This document shows, piece after piece, positions 36,083 through 48,400 of a stretch of 64,000 nt of DNA. The first letter of the stretch is position 1. Each line of letters begins with the position of its first letter. Origin of the DNA: Morinoia aosen (lineage: Eukaryota; Arthropoda; Malacostraca; Amphipoda; Talitridae); assembly GCA_030386875.1 (NCBI GenBank), contig CM059575.1:48328859-48392858 (forward strand), in the 5' to 3' direction. The translations under genes were made by a program, and so were the position numbers. The notes beneath the pieces are model-generated. The model had not been told where the DNA came from. It did no database searches and saw nothing but the letters and a program-made list of their open reading frames with translations.

Positions 36083-36789
36083 GTGCTCGTGTCAATAGCT
36101 AGCCGCTGTCCCCGTTCTTTCACCGCCACCATTACGCACACCACCACCCCTTCACCTGTAATGCATGCCAGATACCGCCATTCTACAGATCATTCTCTAT
36201 CGATACTTCATGTTTATTTGGATAAGAAGACAAAACTATTACGAATTATACAATTATATATTGCTGTCGTAATTTTCGTCGTGACAAGTTGTGAGAATTT
36301 CATTGGTATTTCATTCATTTGCGGGAACATAAATAATAGATATCAACAGAACACACACATTTGAAGACTGTTGTTGGTTTTGTGCCACAATATTTCGTCG
36401 TCAAGCAAAGTGAACAACATTTATATGTAAGAAGCTGTCGTTACTTAGGTATTACATAATTAAGTTAATAATGCAATGTTCCTATAACTCCTACCGGTTT
36501 CAAAATTTTAGACTCAGCTTCAACCCCGGATGACCTCAGAATTTTAGAGTCTTTGCATATCTTCAAGCGAAACCCTCATTTGAACAATATGGACAGTTCG
36601 TGCCCTTTGCAATTAGTGAATAGGTAGATTCCTCGTCAGAACCAGGCTTATTTCATTTCATACTTATGTGTCACATGTATTCTTTTTGTGCTTCTGTATT
36701 GTATTTGTTGTTTTTGTCCGTCTCATACTTTGTATTTCTACTTTCATGATATATTTATAGTACGTACAATTTATTCTTCTTTGAGGAGA

Positions 36790-38690
36790 TCATCCCAGGC
36801 CCTGCCACGCCCCTGTCGCTACGATGGTCCTAAAATTTTATGGCGCTACGGAGAATAAATCTCCCCAGGGGAGGGGGGGAAGGGGACCCAAATTTTTCAC
36901 TGGTATAGATATTTCAAGATGTATCTCCTGATTCAGTATTGATGCTAGAACAAAAACCAAGACAGTTTTAGAATCCTTGGAACCTGCCTAACAAACTCAA
37001 TTGGGCTTTTTTCCATTTCCCATTTGTTCTCTTTTTATATGGAGTTGAAATGGGCTCGAAAATTAAAAATTTTACTCCCCTTCATTTATCAACCCCATAT
37101 AAGAAGAGAACAAATGGGAAATGGAAAAAAGCCCATTTGAGTTTGCCCATGTGTCACATGTATTCTTTTTGTGCTTCTGTATTATATTTTTTCGTTTTTG
37201 TCCCCGTCTCATACCTTGTATTTTTACTTTCATGATATATTTATAGTACATACCATTCATTTTACTTTGAGGAGATCATCCCAGGCCCCTGCCACGCCCC
37301 TGTCGCTCCGATGGTCATTTCTCATGTTTTTGTTGGAAAAGGACCCTTAGGTGGTGGACTATTCGGTCCTAAAATTTTATGGCGCTAAGGAACAAATGCT
37401 AGATGCTAGAAAGAATAGTCAGGAAAACTTTGTAGTGAATTACGATTTTGTTGCTTTTTTGAGCCATTATCTTATTTACTTATCAAAATGCTCGAATATT
37501 GTGCTATTACATGAGATTCATTAGCTTATTGAGGCTTAGTACTGTCGAATTTGTCAATGTGCCAGAGGATAAGGTTTATATCTGGATATCATATTTTTAT
37601 TATATTCTGTACCCCGAAGTGTTCACATGTTCCCATTTTGGGAACATCATAGAAAACAGTTAAGAAATGGGCTCGAAAATTAAAAAATTTTACTCCCCTT
37701 CATTTTTCAACCCCATATAAAAAGAGAACAAATGGGAAATTAAAAAAAGGCCATTTTCAGTTTGTTAGGAATGTTCCAAGGATTCTAAAACTGTATTGGT
37801 TTTTGTTCTAGCATCAAAACTGAATGAGGAGATACATCTTGAAATATCGATACCAGTGAAATATCAATACCTAAAAACCAATATGTCAATTTTTTTCAAA
37901 AACTATGGCATAAATCAGAAAAAAATGAATGGAATCAATTGTGTTTCTTTTCAAAGGTTACATTTCATATTCAAATTTCATAAGAATCAGACTGCAAATA
38001 GAAAATTTCATTTAAAAACGAAAAAAAAATTTGGGGGCAATCACAATTTACAGTGTGAATATGAAGTTATGTACGGAAATTATCGAAATAAAATTAAAAC
38101 TGCATTCCTTTACATAAATTGTTCATTATATTACACTTCAACCAAAAAATTTGTAATGGCTTGAATCCATAAAAAATAACTTCCAACATTCAAAATGGGA
38201 CTCCTCATTGAGTTTTGATGCTAGAACAAAACCATAGACATTTTTAGAATCCTTAAAACATTTCTAACAAACTCAAATGGGCTTTTTTCAAATTCGAATT
38301 CTTTGATAAAATATATAGCTCTAAACCCAAAAAATTGTTGTTGATTTTAGAAATTTCGAAAAATTTGAAAAAATTGAAAAAATTTGAATTTGAAAAAAAA
38401 ACGACTGGGTTTGTTAGAAATGTTCCTTGGATTCTAAGACTGTCTTTGGTTTGTTCTAGCATCAAAATTCGAGGACGAGTCCCATTTTAAATTATAGATA
38501 AAAATATACCAAAAACTCATTTTATGTTAAAAAAAACTAAGGCCTAAATCGAAAAAATGACATGAGTAAAAAAAGGTTTACCTTCGCAAAATACATATAC
38601 TGGCCAATTTTTAATCGAATCGGACGGAAAAAGTCGAAAGCCGGGATGATCTCCTTGATCATCCCTTGATATAAAACCGGGATGATCTCC
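36790..38690. mobile_element. TTAA-family element, rearranged copy
   Basis: Two left-end-like blocks start TTGAGGAGATCATCCCAGGC (36781 and 37268), each after a duplicated stretch of about 130 bp (36668-36790 and 37150-37270). The far end carries GGGATGATCTCCTTGATC twice (38640-38695). The internal motif occurs at 36961, 37777, 38237 and 38425 in alternating orientation. The sequence TCCTAAAATTTTATGGCGCTA is shared, give or take a base, with 58576-58596. Two end-like tracts at each side suggest nested or tandemly rearranged copies. Confidence 0.65.
37405..37675 (+). repeat. Second copy of the piggyBac 3' end
   Basis: About 265 bp from AGAATAGTCAGGAAAACTTT to GAAAACAGTTAAG is roughly 93-95% identical by eye to 39729-39982, the tail of the piggyBac copy that this very element interrupted. 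It includes the GTTCCCATTTTGGGAAC palindrome and the closing CAGTTAA. Confidence 0.8.
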
Positions 38691-39321
38691 TTGATCTTAT
38701 ATTTCAAACGTAATTCTTTTGTTTTTCGTTTGAACTGATGAAGAAGCTGGACTCCTCTTATCCAAATAAACATGTACTGTAGTTTCGATTGAGAATGATC
38801 TGTAGAATGGCGGTATCTGGCATGCATCACAGGTGCAGGAGTGGTGGTGGTGATAGAATGGGACAGCAACTAGATTTTGCACAAACTAGCATTATCTGCG
38901 TATAGTTATCAGACAGCAGGTATCAATTATATCAACTTAATTATGTAATAACTAGGTAACGACAGCTTTTATATATAAATATTGTTCACTTTGCTTGACG
39001 ACGAACTATTGTGACACAAAACGAGCAACAGTCTTTAAATGTGCGGGTTCAGCTGATATCTATTATTTAAATTCCTGCAAAAGAATGAAATACTAATGAA
39101 ATTCTCACAACTTATCATGATGAAAATTATGACAGCAATATATAATTGTACAATTCGTAACAGTTTTGTCTTCTTATCCAAATTAACATGTAGTTTCGAT
39201 AGAGAATGAACTGTGGAATGGCGGTATCTGGCATGCATCACAGGTGCAAGGGTGTGGTGGTGGTGTGTGTGATGGTGGCGGTGATAGAATGGGGGCAGCG
39301 GCTAGCTATTGACACGAGCGC

Positions 39322-39330
39322 GCCCAGGCT
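39322..39330. repeat. Target-site duplication (right), GCCCAGGCT
   Basis: Matches 36074-36082 at 8 of 9 bases and directly follows the end of the inserted element. Confidence 0.8.
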
Positions 39331-39690
39331 ACGATCCCGAAAGTGGTGGTGGAATATATTTTCGCAGTTATTGAACTTGTCCGTGGTTGCCAGCTCGAGA
39401 TTCTACCGGCATTTTAATCCGAACTCAAAGCAGACTCACAAAAACTTCAGAAGAAACAAAGCTCATACTTGAGTAATGGTAAAACACAAGAGGAATCGCC
39501 ACGGAGGCCCTGCATCATCAGTACCGGAGGCTGTTCGCTATGACGACGTGAACCGTTCCCTCGAGACTTCAAGTTAATTAAGGAAGATGCAACATGTGCG
39601 GCAAGAATACGTGTCTGAAATGCGTCAAATGCGATAAGCGGTTGCACTAGATGTGGTTTGAGAATTATCATAATTGATAACTGTATCAAC
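39331..39690 (+). pseudogene. piggyBac transposase pseudogene (copy 2), C-terminal part
   Basis: Immediately after the duplicated target, the coding sequence resumes with RSRKWWWNIFSQLLNLSVV, the K-W-W...F block that follows MGGVD and Y-R in piggyBac transposases. A basic linker and VRYDDVNRSLE come next. 39590-39665 encodes CNMCGKNTCLKCVKCDKRLH, the C-terminal cysteine-rich zinc-binding domain. A stop and then MWFENYHN follow, matching the usual C-F-x-x-Y-H ending. Frame changes at about 39470 and 39580 and an internal stop make it non-functional. Confidence 0.9.
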
Positions 39691-39981
39691 ATGAAAAGTT
39701 TCTACGATTAGCTGAGTGAGAGGAGGAAAGAATAGTCAGGAAAGCTTTATGGTGAATTACGATTTTGTTGCTTGTTTTGTGCCATAATCTTATTTACTTA
39801 TCAAAATGCTCGAATATTGTGCTATTACATGAGATTCATTAGCTTATAGAGGCTTAGTACTGTTGAATTTGTCAATGTGCCAAAGGATAAGGTTTATATC
39901 TGGATATCATATTTTTGTTATATTCTGTACCCCGAAGTGTTCACACGTTCCCATTTTGGGAACATCGTAGAAAACAGTTAA
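39691..39981 (+). mobile_element. piggyBac copy 2, 3' terminal region
   Basis: The non-coding tail of the element contains GTTCCCATTTTGGGAAC (39947-39963) and ends CAG before TTAA (39978-39981), the target tetranucleotide of piggyBac elements. Removing the 3.24-kb insertion and one target copy leaves an element of about 2.1 kb from 34650, a normal piggyBac size. Confidence 0.7.
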
Positions 39982-42900
39982 GAAAACGGATTTTTTATTC
40001 TGTATGGTTTTATTTGCACTCAGTAGACTCGATACGCATAACTTCTATGAATGTTTTGTTTGAATTCAATTTATTTCTTGGCGCCGTCAACAAAGGTTTT
40101 TATAAAAATCTTACTCCAACGTAAAATACCAACACCAATCTGTGATAAACTTTCAAAGGAAATATTCAAGACACCGTAACCAGGTATATGTCACATTCTA
40201 ACTAATGTTTTGCTGCGAATCCAGGGCCAAGTGATGATGTCTAAGTAAATCGTTCTAGTTTATGAATACATGTCTAAATTTTTACCTCGTGAGGGAAATC
40301 CTGAATCAATAATCAATGTCTATTTTAAGCATTTAAAAAATTGTTCATTTGCCAGGGGGAAGCTCACAAGTCAATTTTCCTGTTCCTTTTGAAAAACCCT
40401 TCTATATACTGCATCATAGGGATACTATTCAGGAATAATAAGTTTGCTGGATGTGCATATGTATGAAGCTTCCCCTGCCCCTAAGCTTAAAAATGTATTA
40501 CCTTCCTCAAATGGAACGAAATAAATGGCAGCTCTGTAAAGACCCTTATCAACGTTGGCTTCCGCGCAATCAAAATCAACTTATTGTATAGTCTTGCTCA
40601 CCCAGAGCCATGCTTCGTGTCTTCGAATTTGCAGGTGCTGTCGAAAATTAATATTATTTCGTGAATAATAAAATTACAGAAATAATATCTTAGTACCTAT
40701 CAAACACTTTCATAACAGCAATGTAATCAATTTAAAATAGAATACGTACGTCACTTGTTTGGCATTGATCATTTGCATTGGTCTTGTAGCGGGGCAAACT
40801 TTCTGCACATTACCTTCTCACATTACCTTCTGCAATAACTGTGAAAATAAATTTATTATTCATGTCATAAGAAAGGTTCTTTGTCTGTGCAGAAGTTGAG
40901 CAGTATAAAAATTTGAATTCCCAGCCCACGAATTGAAGAATAAGGATCATCCTGATGAGTTTTGAAAACCACTAAAGTTACCATTTATCTGAAAGTGGTA
41001 TTTTTTCTCCACGGCAAAAGTAAGCGTGCGATTTATAATTTATTTAACACTATAGTTTAACTCATAACAGCCATTAATCCACCCTTCTTGATGAATTTAC
41101 GCAAGCTCATATCACCTAACAGTTGTGTCTTGAAGAAGATACCTGATTATTAATTATGAATAAGTACACACGCATGCGCTCATGCTGTGAAACGCTTACC
41201 TGATCAAATTTTATTGTGCAACTTTTCATTTCGAGATGTAAAACTTATTGATGAGCATTTTCACAAGTGTATTTTTCTTGAATTGACTTTTGTGGCTTAA
41301 GCACTCAATAGGTAGTGTAGTGAGAAGAAATATTGTTCTCAAAGCAAGTGTTGTCACATTGGTGAGTTCATTGACATTATTTGCAATAAACTAAAATTAT
41401 AACCTGGGTATGCCCATAAAATCGCTCATGGTCGAAAAACGATCAAGGACAATAGTCATGAGTGTATTTTAATCCTCGGATCACGGGCGCGGGCGTCGGA
41501 TCGACGTCGTGTCCACCTCGTTTCGAACGCGGATAAGGTTGACTCAGTCAGTTAAGAGGACCGTACACTTTTGCACTTTTTTCTTTATTTATGAACCAAT
41601 GCTTATCAACTTCGACAGACTGATCAAATGTATGATAAAAATAGGGGTCACCATAAGAGAAATTTTTTATTTGCTTCATAGAAAATGAGTTGTGGCAAAG
41701 AAAGCGGAATACAAGGGGGTACGGAAAACCCTACTCCTACCACAAATTTCAGTCCATAGATATGAAACAAGTGTCATTTGAAAAAAAACACTTGGGCCAT
41801 AGCCCCGAGATGTGAATGTTTGAAACTTGTTTGGTTTTGGAGATATTTTGAATGAAAAAGCCAATTTAGAAAAAATTATAAAACGCTCGATTTATCTCTC
41901 TATGACGGCTTCCCGTTTTTTACCCAATTCGAAAATCTCAAATTCCTACCTCGGGGCTGTGGCCCTATTATTCTTCTGTAAAATACATTATCTCCACTCT
42001 CTACATCAAAATTTGTAAGAGTAGCATTTCGAATGAGGAAAGTTTTCGGTTTCCACAGAAGCAAAAAAACAAAATGACATTTTTACAATAAAACACTTCG
42101 TTTGTTTGTAAAAAAAATTTATGTTGTTGTTTTGTATTTATGATTGGAAAAGTTTTAAAGGATTTGTTATTCAACAAGTAAAAAAGTTTTGTAAAAAAAA
42201 ATTTACGAAAAAACTGCTCCCCCTCACCACCCGTCCACCCCCATTGTGAGCGTTCTATATATTGCGTGCACGCCTGTAAATTTTTTGTGGATGTTCAGCA
42301 CATGTATAACTTCAATTCAAAGCAAATAATTGTTTTAACATTTGGCCAAAAAAAAATGTACGATGCCCTTAACACTTTGGCTGCGACTACTAGATATTAA
42401 GTTCAATGTCAAAATCAAATTTAAAGTCAATTGTAGAAAACTATTTTGAAAATAGCAAGCATGAACTGGAGCGTGCCTTCCTTTACCTTTGATATAGTAT
42501 TAATGCAAATTGAGTGTGCAACTTCTTGTCGGTCAGTAGCATTATGAAAATTGCCTCCGTGCACCACTGGTGGAGCAAGTCGCAGTCAAAGTTTTAGGAG
42601 ACGGTGCTGCTATTAAGTGACGGTGCCTAAATAGTTTACCTTATAAATTCTGCATCCCCTAATTTCAGAAACTCTGCGTCCATTATCATGGTACGATATG
42701 CCTACTAAGCGATGAGGAAACGGAAAAAAAACATTTCACCTGTATTTTAGCAATTGGTGTATAAAAGCCAGAACGGAAACCTGAGAACTGTCCATTTTTG
42801 ACTGATGTTGTCATAAATAAACCTTCCCTAATGGAATTGAAAATACCTATGAATGAGGCACACAATGTGTTCAATTCTTTTTCTTCGCTTCACCTCTTAC

Positions 42901-45900
42901 ACTCATGAGTGAACCGGATATTTTGTACGCAGAAACTTATATAGAAGCAACGAAATTATAAGGCATTAAACTAGTCAACATGTCCAGTAGTTGGTGCACA
43001 CTCACTTTAAGTATTCAACGTGAAGTCATCTTCAACAGAAAGTGAGGCTCTTCGACTTGTTGTGAAGCGGTTCCCTGCAAGTCAGACGCGTTAGATGAAA
43101 CTTTCGTCACCTTTCCACAGAAGTAGAAACTCCCTGGTATAATTAGCAGTTACACCTCCGAAAATAATTCAGCGGATAGTACTTTTCATCATTACAGAAA
43201 AAAAAAAAAAAAATTTCTACTACCATCGTTAATAAATTATTTTACAAGAAAATGGAGCGTATCCCACGTTTTTTTGAAACAGAAAAGTATTTCCCGTTCA
43301 CTATTTCAGAAAGGTTGGCTTTCATCGAGTCCTCCCATGCAAAAAAAACGAGCTTCCTTGATGATGATACTTACTTTATTTTCTTGAAGCTCATGGAAAA
43401 AGGCAAGGTGTTCCAGAAAGCAGCGTCGTTCTACAGATATCCTTAATTTCTCGAGCCCGAATGTAACGTCACCAGAGCCCGCCGCTTGCGTGGCACTTAA
43501 TGTTTTTTGTTAATTGCATTAGCATTTTATTTTAATATATGGGGCACCAAGGAGGACAGCCGGGTCTCTGGAAGTGAGGGAGCAAGATTTCAGCTAATTG
43601 CGAGCTATTTAGACGCTCCGGAGCACTTACGTCTACGGGCCTAAGGAGAAAATTTTAACTCATGTTTTGGAACAACGAATTCTAGGAACATTAGCCGCGT
43701 GTTGGCATAGGCGGAAGAATGCCAGGTCTCCAGAGTCGACGAAAATCATGAAACTTGTACGACTGAACAGAAGGAAACTCCTTACTTTGAACACTGCCAC
43801 GAAACTACTTTGAAGAGATAAACGCAGTCATCTAATTTTTTGCCCTAGCTTTCATAGAACTTTCGGTTCGAAACATGGCACATCAACTCGATCATGAATG
43901 AACTGTTTTGAACAGGCATGAAAGCATCATGATTTCAGGTTGAAAGATTTTTGGATCTGAGCGTTCGAAGTTTCAATGTTATGAACCCTCGAAGTGAAAA
44001 CAGTAAATTTTTAGCTGACATCATTGATGCGATCGGCCGTTGTGGTTTTGGAAAATGTTATTTGAAGAACAGGGAAAACTCGTCAGTAAGATTCATGTTG
44101 CGTGAATAACACCATAAAACAGAACAGAATTTTTTTCAAATTTACTTCAGTATTCGACTTAGATCAATGTTGGGTTTGAATGTTGTTTCAATGTGATGGT
44201 AAATTTTCATTGTTGCTGCAAAATTTGAAACGATCTATAATTTTTTACTCCTTTATCTTTTTTTTGAACTACCAAACACGAAAACTTTTTGTAAGGCATG
44301 TAAGTAAAAACATAACGTTTCATCGAATATTACTTGTAAACCGTAATTTTTAAAGCAATGCTGCTTGAGTTGAGTTGAGTTAGTTCGTCTCTTTGTTACG
44401 AAGAAAGTCGTAGAACATAGGCATTAATTATTAAGGGCGTGCATGAGCCTATATTGCACCGTGTGCTCCTTTCTGAATATGAGAAACATTCACTTGTGGT
44501 AATGAAGTTAAACAACACTTTATCGAGTTTACAAGGTTAGTTACTGTTGTTGGGAATTATTGTAAAGGCTATGAATCTTTAATGGCAATAAAAGCTCACA
44601 AAAAATACGCTCGAATTCAACTATGTGTTATATGATGGTGTGGCAATAGCCTCAGTGACCTTTCGATAGTTAAATGATTTATTTTATTTCCACGTTGAGT
44701 CAATGAACAGGAAAACATCGTTCACGATGTCAATGAAATATTAATGACTCCATTTTCAGGTTGGTTTCAATTTGCAATTTTATTTATTTATGATGATTTT
44801 TGTGAAACATGATTTCGGTATTTTACATAAACTTCAACATGAACTGCCAACTTCTATTGATTTCCAGTAATTTAGAAGATTCAGGCCTATATGCACTACA
44901 TAACTGAGGCAAGCTGTCTGAATAACCTGAGTACTTTAAAGCATTTTTAAATACGATTGATATTTAACATGAATGAATTCTTTCACTAGTTTCTGTTGTT
45001 TCTGTGGAAAATTATGAACTAGGAATTCAACTAGAAACTTTCTTGACGAAATCACTTTGGGTGTGAAGTATTTGAACTTCTACCGGAGATCGTCAGCGCA
45101 TCTCAATCAGCGTTTGTGTAAAAAGGAATTTTACAGAAAAGACTGACATCTGTTGTAACAAGATAATGATGACTCTTACAGAATCTTTATCAGTTTATTA
45201 AGAAGTATTCTTAGGCTATACGGCGCGTAGTCACCAGGAGCGAGAAACGAGAACAAACAACTTGCTAGCGCGAACGCACAACACAACTGTGAAAGAGATT
45301 TATCAATAGATCAAAGATCTAATAAAGAACTAGGTTCATGTAATATGGAACGTATGACAACAGATTATACTCTGTATCTCAAAATTTACCTCTTACCGAG
45401 AAACGAAACGAAGAATTAGACTTTATTTAGGCCTTGCTCTTTCCAACAAGGTGAAGACATTTAAGAAACCAGCAGCATACGCTGAGGCAGCAGAAGCTCA
45501 AATGATGATTTCTTCCTAAGGAAGAGTAAAGAAATTTAGTCCGTAGAAATCATCGACGAGATCACTATTCATCAAGTATTTTTTCGGAGATGAGGCAAAT
45601 TTCGTCACGTACTCACTTTATTTTATGCCGAAGAAGAACCCTAAGGCTTTTAGAGATTTTAAGAGGAAATCAGTATGAGGTGCCAGTCCAGCGTAGACAT
45701 GCGATTAAGGTTACGAATTACCCTAATCAACTCAAGCAGTTAAGTGGCATTGAGGCGCGTTCTAAGGTCAATTAGCCCTTGGGCACGTTAAGGGTTAAGG
45801 TTAATTGGCCCTTGGGCACGTTAAGGTTTAAGGTTAAGGTTAGTACGCCATCAAGGCAAAACCTTGAAGCCCACCAACGGGCTTTACTAGAACTAACCAT

Positions 45901-47490
45901 TGGACTGGTCAGGAGCATGAACATGCATTACGTAAATAATCAAAATGAAATAATAACGGCACCGTTTAAACAAAAAAGTAAGTGAAAGAAAGGAAAAGGA
46001 ACAAAATAATAGAGGAGCACAACGGCACTAGCTGCCGAGATCTCTCTCACTGCCTGACTGCTTTGTTTAGGAAGATCGCGGTCGAAGTGAAAAACTTTGA
46101 CAACGAGAGGTCTTCATAGCGCGTTCTAAATTTTCTCACACATCATCTAAATTTAGTATCAAAATAGAATTCTGCATCACCTGCCAAGTATCCACATGGC
46201 CGAGTGCTGTAGAGAAAAAAAGCCCATGACATAGCGTTCACAAGCATCCGTTTAATGAAATTGGAAGCTGACAAAGTAAATTTTTGACACTGAAGTATTA
46301 TGTGTTAATATGATTTGTTCGGCCAAAACATTGGAGGTTAGGGAAATTAATAGGGTGCAGCGAATTTCCGAACTCCACTTTAAGAAAGTAGCAGAAGCGA
46401 AACGTTTAATCAAACAACTAAATAAATATTGAATATAAATGAAAAGGAAACACATGATCGAGCATCAGTATGAAATGGGCAGAAATAAACTTCTTACTAC
46501 TGCTGCGAACAACGCGCTCTAAGTGAAAACAGTAAGTTTTTACCTGACATCAAGGTTGCATTCAACTATAGTGGTTTTACAATATGTTACTTCAAGAAGA
46601 GGGAAAAATAAAATGCGCAACCGAATAAATTGGTGATTCGCCTGATGACTCAATACTGGTCTTATTTCACTCAAGAGTGGCATACTAGACCACTCAGTAC
46701 TATAGCTTCAAAAAATACTGGCCTTATCTCCATTGCGGTAGTCAATCTATTTTTGCGTTCTTGCAGATGGTAAAACTGGTTTCGAAGATTTCTAAGCCAT
46801 AGCCCACCCATGCCAGCCAAATTGACAATAGTGAGAAATATTACCCTCTTAACTTAGAATTTCAAATTCATCATTAGTGTGTTTCTCGTTCAGCACCATA
46901 AATTTTCAAATACAATATTGATGAAAATATTGGTGCATGGCTAAGGTTGTTTGTCTGTGATCTTTATCTCTGCTCTGCTTGACATTTTAAAAATTTCAGC
47001 AATGCTTCACTACTACGAGTCTCCCATCGGAAGTAATTGATACGCTTACTGTTTTAGGATAATTGCACATGAATTGAAAATAAAAAATGGTTAACTGGTT
47101 GTCGAGAAGTGCGAAACTCGTATTTTTAAACGACCAAGCTGCAGTTACAGAGGTATTTTCAATAATATTTTAGCAAATTTAGATGCACCAATGCAGATAT
47201 TACTGAGCAGCGTAAAAGCAAATCACCTATTCACTAAATTAGCAAAGTGCAAAGAATACAAAAAAATGGCCCACTAGTCCCATTGTATTTCTTTCTGTTC
47301 CACAAATCGTAATTGTCAACTTCGAGCTGTTACGCCTGACACATGAATTAATTTCAATGTCACAACTTTGAAATAGCTGAGCAAGGATTTAGTTATCAGA
47401 ACAAATATTATATTTATGATAAGATAAGATAGCATTTTCACCTTTCATTATATTGCATATATCAGGTTAAGGTATAGCGTGGACCTTTCC
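39982..47490. other. 7.5-kb non-coding block
   Basis: No gene recognised; frames reach 69 codons. Small structures seen: a short inverted pair CTCGGGGCT.TGGCCC at 41793-41812 and 41949-41967; a poly-A run at 43197-43213; and a twice-repeated CCCTTGGGCACGTTAAGG with GGTTAAGG units at 45774-45842. The frame at 43252 (64 codons) has no known motif. Confidence 0.45.
45768..45845. repeat. Short tandem repeat, CCCTTGGGCACGTTAAGG
   Basis: Two copies of CCCTTGGGCACGTTAAGG about 36 bp apart (45774, 45810), each followed by GGTTAAGGTTA-type units. This is a local duplication, not telomeric DNA. Confidence 0.65.
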
Positions 47491-47499
47491 TTATTTGAT

Positions 47500-48400
47500 C
47501 AAATTTCTCTCTCTGCCTTTCTATTGAAATGAGAAAAACGAAAATGCACACAGATATGTAAAATTAAATTCCAAACACATTAGTGTCTATAAAAATTTTC
47601 CGTTTTCGGAATAACAAAAAAGTTATAGCGCGAACATATGAAATAAAATATCTATTAGCGCTAACCGCTACTCGATCCATCCACAATTTTCAACTTAGTA
47701 GCTTGATTTTGCTCTCATTCGACAAGGAAAGACTGTGGTAACTGAAATTTTTTTTTTAAATTTTTAATTAGAAAAAATGTATGAATTTTTTCGTTCAAAG
47801 AATTTCTCAATGTTCAAAATATCAGATTTATTTCCATTTCTATTGCAACGAGGTAAACGAAAATGCATAACGATAGAAAAAAATAATTCTGAACACATCT
47901 GTTTCTACAAAGTTTTTCGATTTTTGCGATAGAAAGCAGGTATTGGGCAAATATACAAACTAAATGAATTAACTCACAACACACTCCTAAATTTTCAACT
48001 TAGAAGCTTGATTTTAGTCTCATTCGACGCTGGAAGACAGTGGGAACAGCGTAGAGAAGCGGAATTCCATTTGAACTCCCAATTACATTTTATGGTGAAA
48101 AATCTCGAATTAAAAAAAATATGGATAAATAAATTCGTTAAATTTTTCCCAATCCGAAATTTAACAAAAAACTTCATTTTTCAGTTGCCGCAGTCATTCC
48201 GCGTCGATTGAGACCAAAATCAAGCTACTATTTTGAAAATTGTAGAAGGAGCAGCGTTTTGAGCTAATTTATTTAGTTTTGTATGTTTGCCCAATAACTT
48301 TTTTCTATTGAGAAAATCGAAAAATGTTATAGTCACAAATGTGTTCATAATTTAATGTTACATACATGTGTGCATTTTCGTTCCCCTACGTAAAATAAAA
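47500..48400. repeat. Three-unit repeat, two direct and one inverted
   Basis: Unit A (about 47500-47735) and unit B (about 47825-48052) are direct copies sharing CTATTG.AA.GAG...AACGAAAATGCA, TTTTCAACTTAG.AGCTTGATTT and CTCATTCGAC. Unit C (about 48190-48400) is the same unit inverted (TGAGACCAAAATCAAGCTAC, then TGTGCATTTTCGTT). B and C therefore form a foldback, with a 130-bp loop holding an unassigned 67-codon frame. Confidence 0.65.

Larger units (their letters stand above)
36083..39321. mobile_element. 3.24-kb element with long inverted repeats, 9-bp TSD (Mutator-like?)
   Basis: It begins GTGCTCGTGTCAATAGCTAG and ends CTAGCTATTGACACGAGCGC, the first bases of arms that pair over about 390 bp (36083-36474 with 38932-39321). 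Landmarks in both arms are CAGATACCGCCATTCTA, GATAAGAAGACAAAACT and ATTACATAATTAAGTT. A 9-bp duplication flanks it. Long terminal repeats with a 9-bp duplication are typical of Mutator-like elements; hAT and P elements give 8 bp. No transposase is visible, so it is nonautonomous. The interior holds a rearranged TTAA-flanked element, a copy of the piggyBac tail and, at 38745-38880, an extra partial copy of the right arm. Confidence 0.85.

Noticed and set aside
37796-38164. 122-codon plus-strand frame
   Set aside because: It lies within the AT-rich interior of the nested TTAA-flanked element, and a related but broken sequence at 58960-59300 shows no conserved frame.
45774-45845. Telomere-like GGTTAAGG repeats
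   Set aside because: Only a few imperfect units within a duplicated 36-bp block, far from the TTAGG array expected in insects.
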